A stretch of DNA of 64,000 nucleotides from Brachionus manjavacas. Lineage: Eukaryota; Rotifera; Eurotatoria; Ploima; Brachionidae. The stretch is from assembly GCA_019054805.1 (NCBI GenBank), contig JAHQIY010000032.1, forward strand, positions 248,001 through 312,000, read 5' to 3'. The notes beneath the pieces are model-generated. The model searched no databases. It saw only the letters and a program-made list of their open reading frames with translations, and was not told the origin of the DNA. Shown one piece after another: positions 1 through 9,400 of the stretch (positions are counted from its first letter, which is position 1; each line of letters opens with the position of its first letter). Made by a program: the position numbers and the translations under genes.

Positions 1-213
1 GTATTTGTTTATCTTATTTTCTAGATTTCCTATTTTCTTAAAAATGTAGAATGTGACCAAGTCATCGGCAAAAAGAGGAGAGTATTCATTATTTATTACA
101 TTTCTTTTAGTTTCATCATCGATGAAAATACTAAAAAGTAATGAAGTAATTACTGAGCCTTGAGGACCACCTGCAGTAATATGGTATTCATCACTTATTG
201 AATTTGCTTTAAA
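1..213 (-). pseudogene. LINE reverse transcriptase fragment, cut by window edge
   Basis: Read on the minus strand there is one open frame from about 213 to the left edge. It contains two hallmark motifs of non-LTR retrotransposon reverse transcriptases: GGPQGSV (about 167-147) and the catalytic FADD (about 72-61, residues FADDLVTF). An in-frame stop just above 213 shows that the copy is cut or decayed upstream. The style (FADDLVTFYIFKK) fits jockey/CR1-like elements. The rest of the element lies outside the window, so activity cannot be judged, but the upstream stop argues for a dead copy. Confidence 0.75.
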
Positions 214-239
214 AGTCTAAGAATAAATTAATCCAATGT

Positions 240-914
240 ATTAGCTAAGGGGGAAGTTTCATTTTAATTAATTTATAAATAAGACCATCTGAATTATTAA
301 TTAATGTACGAAGTATTAATTAATACTTGCAACTTCTATAAAATCCTTATGAAATATAAAATGAAATATTAAAATTTTTCAAATAAAATTGTCAATTGAA
401 CAACAATGAATGCTAGCCCTTTCTGCAGCAAAGATTTTCAAAAACTATCAAAAAGAAATAGTTGTAATTACGATGATTAATACACGTAATTCTTTAACAC
501 TAATGGTTGAAGCTTTTAATAATGCGCATGAAATAGGGTTTTTCAATTTAATCCTGTAAGTAAAGTAAAAATATTGAATTTTTGAAACGCATTCAACCTA
601 TGTGTATAATATCACTTTTGTCACAAAAAAATGATTGGCAATTAGGCGATGTAATCCCGAGTAAAATAATAATTTTCAATGCTTTCTATGAGCTTCAATT
701 CCAATAAGAAAACAGAATGATATTTATATATTATTTAAAAAAAAATAAAGATAAAATTAGATTTGAACTCAATTTTAAATTTACAAATTAGCTGCTTTGC
801 TAAAAGCATCTTAATTATAAATCTGGTTCGATTTCGAATATGCTTCTGATTATACTTCAAGTTGAATGCAATCTTTAGAAGAGACTATCACGTTTCTTTT
901 GAATGAAAAACCGT
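240..914. other. Gene-free AT-rich stretch
   Basis: No convincing open frame or splice-compatible exon was found. Around 785-845 there is a faint tRNA-like series (TAGCTG, then GGTTCGATTTC), judged too weak to call a tRNA gene. Confidence 0.4.
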
Positions 915-997
915 AAGAAAATATTAATAGATCTAAAAAGTCTCATAAGAATCAGGAAAGAACTAACAAGAATAATTAAATAAGTTATTAAGTAAGT
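915..997 (+). repeat. Direct repeat, copy 1 (about 83 bp)
   Basis: This segment recurs at 1595-1677 with only a few differences. Both copies read AATATTAATAGATCTAAAAA, then GTCTCAT, then ATCAGGAAAGAACTAACAA. Both can be translated in one frame (KILIDLKSLI.IRKELT.IIK), so the duplicated piece looks like decayed coding sequence rather than an LTR. Confidence 0.75.
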
Positions 998-1207
998 TTA
1001 ATTTTGTACAAAATTTGCAAATTCGACTTTTGGCTTAGCAATCTTTATCTTAATTTTTAGCGACATCACGTGATCTAAAAGCAAAATTTCAAATGGAAAG
1101 TTCGCAAAAGAACCCAAGCGAAATTCAACGTTGGAATTTTAAGAATTCAGTCAATCTGAATTCTTAAAAAGTTGGAGAAACCTATTAATCACAAAACAAT
1201 CTTTTAG

Positions 1208-1600
1208 CAACTCAAATGTGAACTCAGAGACTCGGAATTTAAAGAAATTACAGCAATTTACAATTTCTCTTCGAACAATATATGGATTATAAAGTTCCAA
1301 CACGCCTTTACCGCTTCGAAAGTCTTTGAACATTCAATCGAAATAAATGGTGAATTTTTTAAAATTGAAGATTTAAATAAATTGCCGGAGATAAGAAGAT
1401 ACTCGATATTTAGGTTTCACTAACTCCCAGAAGATTTCAAGGAATTACTTCGAGACTTTTTCGATGGTGTTAAAATCAATGGTCTCAAAGGAGTACAAAT
1501 TTCAGAAGAAACATACAAGAAAGGCAAGTTAAAAACGGTGTGAAACGAGTAAAAGTTTCCTTCTCAAAAAAAATTATTAAAAAGTTAAGTTTAAAAGAAA
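1208..1600 (+). pseudogene. Decayed retroelement ORF1-like protein remnant
   Basis: A single frame from 1208 to 1543 is protein-like except for one in-frame stop at 1421-1423. It reads IIKFQHAFTASKVFEHSIEI, then EDLNKLPEIRRYSIFRFH, stop, LPEDFKELLRDFFDGVKING. After a +1 frameshift near 1533 it continues as NGVKRVKVSF. The ending resembles the RRM-like part of LINE ORF1 (gag-like) proteins, but this assignment is inference. It is a dead copy: stop codon, frameshift and no start codon. It lies between the two 83-bp direct repeats. Confidence 0.5.
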
Positions 1601-1677
1601 ATATTAATAGATCTAAAAAGTCTCATTACAATCAGGAAAGAACTAACAAAAATAATAAAATAAGTTATTAGTAAGTC
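1595..1677 (+). repeat. Direct repeat, copy 2 (about 83 bp)
   Basis: Second copy of the repeat at 915-997. The reading frame continues past it as SNRLNQPLNFDEIIKLRLFG and KKELFLWSLKE before a stop near 1770. This copy therefore seems to be in its original coding context, and the one at 915 is the displaced duplicate. Confidence 0.75.
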
Positions 1678-2343
1678 AAACCGTTTGAATCAGCCATTGA
1701 ATTTTGATGAAATAATAAAATTGAGATTATTCGGAAAGAAAGAATTATTTTTATGGAGTTTAAAAGAGTAAGAACGAACTTGGAAAAAGAGCATCAAATG
1801 TATTTTGGAGTGAATTTTGGTATAAAATGTCTCTACCTTACAACGTTACACTTTAGGTATTTTCGATTTCACTTTCGATAGCTTTTATAGAACGTTTTTT
1901 TAAGAATTAATGGACTAATAAGCGGTAAAAGATCAATAAATTTGAGTCTTGAAGCATTTAATGAAAATTGTATGCTAAGATCTAATGTAAATTTAATTTA
2001 ACAGAACTCGGATAAAATTTTTTTATTAACTTATAGTGTAATCAAAAATAACACAATAAAAAATGCCTGATAATTTATTTTTTTAATTATTTTATCCAAT
2101 CTTTAAAAATTCGATCAATGATGTTTAAACAAAAAAATAAATTGATGTTTTACTTTTCAAAAACAAGTATTTATTCGAGTAGTTTTCGTCAAACGAGAAC
2201 GATTTTGTGTTCAAATACAAAACTTGTACTCGTTACATTACTCCTCTTTGTTTCGAGTGGGAATGTATGAATAAGATTATTTGAATCATCTCAAAACGAT
2301 ATTGAAGGGGCCGATTCTGTCTTAAAGCTTAACAGAGTAAAAA

Positions 2344-2880
2344 ATGATACAGTACTTTAGAAATAATCGATGTTTCAAGAGAGATTGCAGAATTTCAAAA
2401 AAAGAAACCGAGAGAGTTTTTTTATCTATTTTGAAATTTCAAAATAGTTCAAATTTAAAAAAAAATATGAATGCTAACCAAATTATTGGATCAAAAAAAT
2501 GTTCAATACAAATTCCATCACTTTTTAAAGATGGTAAATAATTTTTATAGAATATTTTGTAGAATCGGAGGATAAGTGTGAAGTAGCACAAGCCATAAGA
2601 GATTTCTTAAAAAAAAATTACAAATTAATTTAAACGAGCATTTAACTCTTTTAGAAATTACAAATACCTTAAAAAAAACTATGAGAAATAGAGGGATCTG
2701 GTCTAGAATGTATCAATGATCTAATGCTAGAAAAATTGCCTATAGAGACTCTATCTGGAATAAGTCAACGTTTGTCGTAAAGATTGAATTTCTGATTGAG
2801 AAACCTAAAACTGATTCGGGTGCAATTATCTTGATTGAAGACTGCATCCATAAACATTTGAGGACAAATGGTATTAACCA
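2344..2880 (+). pseudogene. Unassigned decayed coding remnant, possibly retroelement
   Basis: 2344-2541 is open and includes YFRNNRCFKRDCRISK, which resembles a damaged CCHC zinc knuckle (..CF.RDCR). A second protein-like frame runs from about 2577 with one frameshift in an A-run (about 2608-2617) and one stop near 2720. It reads EHLTLLEITNTLKK, RNRGIWSRMYQ, stop, SNARKIAYRDSIWNKSTFVV, IEFLIEKPKTDSGAIILIED. I do not recognise the family. The position behind the ORF1-like remnant and the knuckle-like motif suggest pieces of one retroelement. Confidence 0.35.
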
Positions 2881-3433
2881 CAAATTTTTTTCTCAAAAAA
2901 TATTTTGACGAAAAATTAGTCCCTATAATGCATATTCAAAAACAAAAAAAACAGTAGATATTATTCAAAAAAGTATAATTCCAAAAAAAAAATTATTAGG
3001 AACCCATTATAATTAATTAAAAAAATAAAGACAGTTAAAGCAAGACAGAAGTAAATCAAAAGAAAATAATTAAATCTCATGAAATATTTGCAAAAAAAAC
3101 AATAATATAATCTATTAGATCCGATAAAACATATAAACTTGATAAACTAGAAATATTTAAAATGAAATCAGGTTTTTTTTTATTTTTAAAAATTAAATTC
3201 CTAAATTCTTATTTATTTTATTTTTTTTTGTAAATTAAGTATCATTTAGATAAATGATTATTTAAATTAGAATATTATAATTATTTTTTCAAGCGTGAAC
3301 AAAACCCTAAACATAGATTGAAGCAAATGTAGACAATGACTTGAAAAACATAATAGAATTTAAAATAAAAATCATTTAATTTTTTTTTCCAAAACAGTCA
3401 AAAACATTAAATAAGATTTCTTGAATATAAAAA

Positions 3434-6400
3434 ATGCCAACAAAGTGTGTCTGTTTTTTTATTTTATTTTCTGTCCAAATTTTTACAATTCATTGCGAAG
3501 ATATTTTTTTTAATTATTCTTGTGAATATAAAAACGTAATTTTTATCTAAAAAATTTTCTTTTTTTTCTGTAAAATTTTCATTTCAGCAGAATGAAACAT
3601 TTGGAAGTTGTGAACAGCTTTTTAGTTTACTTAATCAGAGTTTTATTCAAAATGAAATAGAACAAATAATTTGTTTTGTTCAAACTTTTACTTCAAATAT
3701 TTTTACAAATGAGGTATGTTGAATTTTAATTCTATTTGAAAAATTAAATTCAAAAAAATAATCCTTTTTTCTCAAAAGGTTATCAAAAGTATAAATAATC
3801 TCTGTAGCGATGTAGTGAATTATTTCCAAATTTCATCTGCTACCATTCAAAGATCTTCGGAATTTCAAGATATATTAATGAATGGAATTACAGAAATTAT
3901 TGAGAAAATTTTATGCCAAACAAATGCGACATCTACCCAAACCAATTTCTTAAAAAACATGCAATTATCACAGAACAATTATTCAAGTGTAATTTTAGGA
4001 AAAGAATTTACCTTCGGAGGACTTATAAAATCTTCTTCGTATGATATAACAGGAGCAGTCCTATTAGAACAAGACGGAAGTTATAGCATCGATTTTTTAG
4101 ATTTTCAAAAAGTATCCCAATTATTTGCTCAAAATTATTTTGAGAATTCGGCAAATTTTGAAATTGCATTTTTTTTTGACTCAATTCATACTGGTAAATC
4201 TGATTTTCAATCAAAATTAATTTAATGATCAATTTGTTGTAAAGCATCGTTAATCAACTTCATTTTTCTTGAAAATCATCTTCAAACTATTATCAACCAG
4301 CAGTTTAATGGAAACTACTTGCTTTACATTTTACCAAGTTCTGAAAACAAAGAAATAAACATTCTAATCAATAAATCATTAGTCAGTTGAAAAATATTGC
4401 ACTCCTAAATTAAATGTTAATTTTTTTAAATTTAAATATGTAGCTTTTCGAATCTAGGTGTGTGATATTAAATGAATATAAACTTCAATCGTCAATTTGT
4501 TCCACATTCAACATAATACAAAACATTCAATGGTGTAAATGCAATGTTACAAGAGGATTTTATTCATTGGCATTTCCCACTACAACATATTCATCATCAG
4601 AGAGTAAGGGACATAAAAATCTGCGAAATTAAATTTTTATAGTCTAGTTGGTATCCATCACTCTAAAGATATATTAATATCTTCTTCTCCTAAATAATCG
4701 AGAAGAAGAAAAATAAATATTTAATTAAAATCTGAATTTTCAAGATTTAATGAATTTAAAAATTAAAAAACAAATTCTTGTAATATTTATTAATTATTAA
4801 AAAAAAAGGAACATCAATCAATTCAACTCAAGAACCTGCTAACACTACAATAATATCAACTGCAATAACTTCGATTCCAACAACCGAAACCAGTAACCTT
4901 TTTTTCTTCAGTTTCATTAAGCATTTCTAAGATTTCACTCAAACAATGTTTGTCTACTTCAGAAGCTAATGGTTCCTTGATTGTGTCCCTGGTATAGATG
5001 TTACTTAAAAAAAAAAAACTTATTATTACCAAGGTCTGTGTGTTCAGGTCATTGTTTATTAGTTTATGATATGTCATTTGGCATCGATCCGGTGTGTTTT
5101 GGTATGATTGTTCTATTAAACCCTTCTCGCGTAATTCAATTCCATTCATATTCTTTTTTCCCAATTTTTAACACTACAGTTCCTTTAAAGAGTACAGACA
5201 TTAAGTATGTTTTGTGTAAGTGTCTTCTTAGTTTAGAGCTGAAATGCTCATTTAAAATTTCTTTTTTCTTTTGAAATGGTTTTTGTCGTTTTCATGAATT
5301 TCGAATCTTGAATCTTTCTAGACGAATTTTACTACCCAGTGATACTGGTTCACCATTCCATGTGTTTCTTTTACATAATGATACTTCGCTAAAAGCCAAA
5401 AGGTTGAATATTAGATAAACCGTTTTATCTGAAATCTTTAATATTTAAGCTTTGATAAGCTGAAAAAAACTCTCATTAAAATATTTTTTTTTTTTTGTAA
5501 AAAAATAGGAACATCTTTGAATTCAACTCAAGAACCAGCTAACACAACCATAACAACAACAACAGCAATAACAACTTCATCTTCTAGTTTCGCAACCACT
5601 ACGACAGAGTTTTCATCTTCTAGTTTAGCAACCACTACGACAGAGTTTTCATCTTCTAGTTTAGCAACCACTATGACAGAGTTTTCATCTTCTAGTTTCG
5701 CAACCACTGCGACAGAGTTTTCATTTTCTAGTTTCGCAACCACTGCGACAGAGTTTTCATCTTCTAGTTTCGCAACCAGTGCGACAGAGTTTTCATTTTC
5801 TAGTTTCGCAACCAGTGCGACAGAGTTTTCATCTTCTAGTTTCGCAACCAGTGCGACAGAGTTTTCATTTTCTAGTTTAGCAACCACTATGACAGAGTCT
5901 TCATATTCTAGTTTAGCGACCACTATGACAACAACTTTTGTGTCTTCATTTGAAGTCACTACCAATAAATTATCAGAATCTCCTACTTCAGCCACTTCTA
6001 TTCTAATAACCACAATACAAATAGAAAGTAGTTTTACAAAAATAACAGAATCTCCTCCCTCAGCTTCTTCTTTTTTATCAACCTCAAAACTGATTGAAAG
6101 TACCATAGAACCTGCAATTGAAACGCCATTAATTAGTTTATCTTCTTCTTCTAACTTAATCGATTTGAAATCGACTATTTTTACAACAATCATAACAAGC
6201 TTATCAACAAAATCTTCTCCGATTTCTTCAGAGACATCTTCCATTAGCTTGACATCTCCATCAACCATTTTTGAGAAAGACAACATTCAAGTATAATTTT
6301 TCGCATTTTTTTATATATTGTTCTCATTAAACCCCATTATTTTTTAATTAGGAGATTTTTAACAAAAGCCAAGAGCCTCTTAGTGAAAATTTGTTAAATC

Positions 6401-9400
6401 AGACTATAAGTGTGGATGAAATATTGTACATTAACGATTTTATTGGTATCGTCGAGATTTTATCAATATTTTCAAGTTTGGAAGAAATTAGATCGAATGT
6501 AAAGTTGATTATTTTTTTTTAATTTTTAATTTTTTAGTTTTTAATTTTTTAATTTCAAAATTCTTTTAGGCAACTTTGAATTTGATTCAATCCTTAGACA
6601 AGATTTTAAGTTCCGAATTATCTTTTGATCAAACTGTTCTCTTTGATTTTTCAATATACAATATATCAAAAACCACTCAAGATTTTACTACGCTTAATAA
6701 TTTGTCAGTTATTTTCATTTATTTTTATTTTTTTGGTAATTTTTTTAAACTAGGTTTTTAAATTCGATCGAATTGATATTTTCAAAAACAAATATTATTA
6801 GAGATAATAATCTTCAATGCCTTGATCAAAGACTTGTAAAATGTGGTGGAATAATTTTACCGAACATTGCTTTTGGTGATGTAAATAACTTAAATTCAGG
6901 ATTAAATTATGTAATAGGTGCGTTAATGTTTGGCCAACCTAACTCAACAATACGCTTTGTTGACAGGCAAATCGAAAATACCATTAGATTAAGACGCTTT
7001 TTTGACAATGTAACAAGCTTTATTAATGGATTTTTTATTGACTATTATGATATGAAAAGTGAGTATTTGATTTTTATTTAAAATAAAAATATCCTAGAAA
7101 TTGGGGAAAAAAATACATTTTAATGCATTCAAACACTTAGAAAAATATTTTTTTGCTGGCCCATTAAAATCAAGAACACAATTATTAACTTTCATAACAC
7201 AAATATTTTCTAAAAAACACAAATATTAAAAATAACACAAGTAAAATAAAAGCTTAGATAGGATAGGATTTGTAAAGAATTGAGAAGCTTTATTAAGTTC
7301 AGATTTGAATCATTGCTTTCGTTTATATCTGGCTGATATTCTCGAGTATTTGGCTTTTCTTTAACATTATCATCACTTGGTTCACCTTCTTGGTTTGTAT
7401 GAGTTTAGTCTTGTTCTATTTCAAGTTCACTTAGGTATACTTTAATTTTCTCTAGTGATTTAAAATTTTTGGCAATTGCAAAAATTGTGTTGTTATTTTT
7501 AAATTCAACCTTTGGCAAAAAAAAAGTTGGTACTTTACTAATATTTACATTAATTTAGAAAAATGACAAAAATTACATATTATTACATTAAATTGCGTAA
7601 TTTTACGTAAAAAGATGTAAAAAAATGTTTAAAAGTGTAGTGTTTTTTTTTTAAAAAATTGTTTTATAAAATTTAAATATTCTTATTTATTTTCCACTTT
7701 TTCCTCTAAAATCCGGCTTTTTTGGCCGTAAGCGTTTTCGGCAAACTGGTGTAACTCAAACTGGTGTAATCTTACGTAAAATTACATAAGATTATCTTAA
7801 ATTTTCTTACATACAAGTAAAGATGTAATATTATGTAAGCTTACATTTTCTGACGTATAATTACGAAAAATAACGTAATCTTACCCATTATGTAGTTTAA
7901 CTTTAAACACTGTATAAACAAAATGTGATTTTTTAATTTCATATTAATCTTTATTATTATTATTATTATTATTTATTTCATTTTGCGCCAATTCTGGCGA
8001 TGTATAAAAATTAAAAATGTAAAAAGTAAAATTTAAGACAGCAAATAATGATACAATTTTGTAAATAAAAATGAAAAGTTAAATTAATCTTTATATTAGT
8101 GAATTTTATCAATAAATGTATATATTTATTTAATAAATTTGTGGTACCATCTAAAAACTTTATTTAAATTCGCGTTTATTTTTTCAAGCCTCTGAAATTA
8201 ATATTTAAAATCAACACATAGAGATTAAAAAATTCAAATTGGCCAATATAATTAAAATTTTTAATTAATTTAACATCTTTTTCTTTTTACCGTAAACTCG
8301 TGTTCACGACTCTAAGAGTAAAGCCCAAATCCAACCTTTTTTCTTTAAGAGTTAATTACATAGTTTCTATGTTACAACAATTAAAATTTAATTTGCAAGA
8401 AAATACCCTGAATATGGGATATTTTCTAAAAATAAAGCCCAAATTTAACTTTTACTCTAACAAAAAAATTGTCTTTGCTCTCAAAAAAAAAAAGGAAAAA
8501 ATTGACTTTTTTTCTATTTTTTAATAACTCTACAATTTTTAAAATTTTCATTTTTTTTTGGGGTATTTAGGGTATTTTCTTGCAAATTAAATTTTAATTG
8601 TTGTAACATAGAAACTATGTAATTAACTCTTAAAGAAAAAAGGTTGGATTTGGGCTTTACTCTTAGAGTCGTGAACACGAGTTTACGGTATTTAAATAAT
8701 AGATAAATAATAATAACGCCAAATTATTTTTAAAAAGGAAATTTTTTGTTTTTTTTAATTTAAATTTGATTTTATTATTTATTTTCTTAAGATCAAAGCT
8801 TTTCGTTTGTTTCGCTCAGAGATGGATCATTTCAAAAACTAGTTCCTTTTAAAATTAATGCCTTTTATTTGTCAGTCAAATTAAGAAACAAATTACAAAA
8901 TGTTTATATACACTCTTTTTACAATAAAACAATAGTAAGCTTTTATTTTGTGTAAGTTTTAAATTTTTTTATTTTTTGATAGATTAATTTAAAAAGTGAT
9001 TGTTCTTACTGGGATGTTGAACTAAAAACCTGGACAAATTTTGGTTGTGAGAGAATTTCATTCGATTCAAATGAAATAGTCTGGTGTCGATGTAATCATA
9101 CAACATTTTTTGCAATAATTGCTGTAAGTAGCATTATGCTCTATTATTACTTTGGTGTATTACCAAAAATATCTAAATATCTATAAAAACATTTTACCGA
9201 ATAGTGTTCACGCTCTTAAAACCAATTAGTCTAAGAAAAGTATCTACCAAAACCGTCAGACGATTATAGATCTTAAATTAAAAATTCATAGATTCATATT
9301 TTATTTTTCGGAGAAAAAAATATTAATTTTTTTACTTTATTTAAAAACTGAAACAATCTAGTACTTAAAAAACTCAGCTGTCATTAGCTTGATTACCAGC

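Noticed and set aside
785-850. tRNA-like series with an A-box-like TAGCTG and a B-box-like GGTTCGATTTC
   Set aside because: No acceptor stem pairs, and the anticodon loop cannot be set to seven bases; at most an old tRNA-derived scrap.
5528-6286. Long open frame on the minus strand opposite the stalk exon
   Set aside because: It is a shadow of the 36-bp repeat, which is open on both strands; the plus strand fits splice phase with the receptor.
8300-8524. Open frame inside foldback element 1
   Set aside because: Translation of an inverted arm and AT-rich spacer; Lys/Phe-rich, with no domain.
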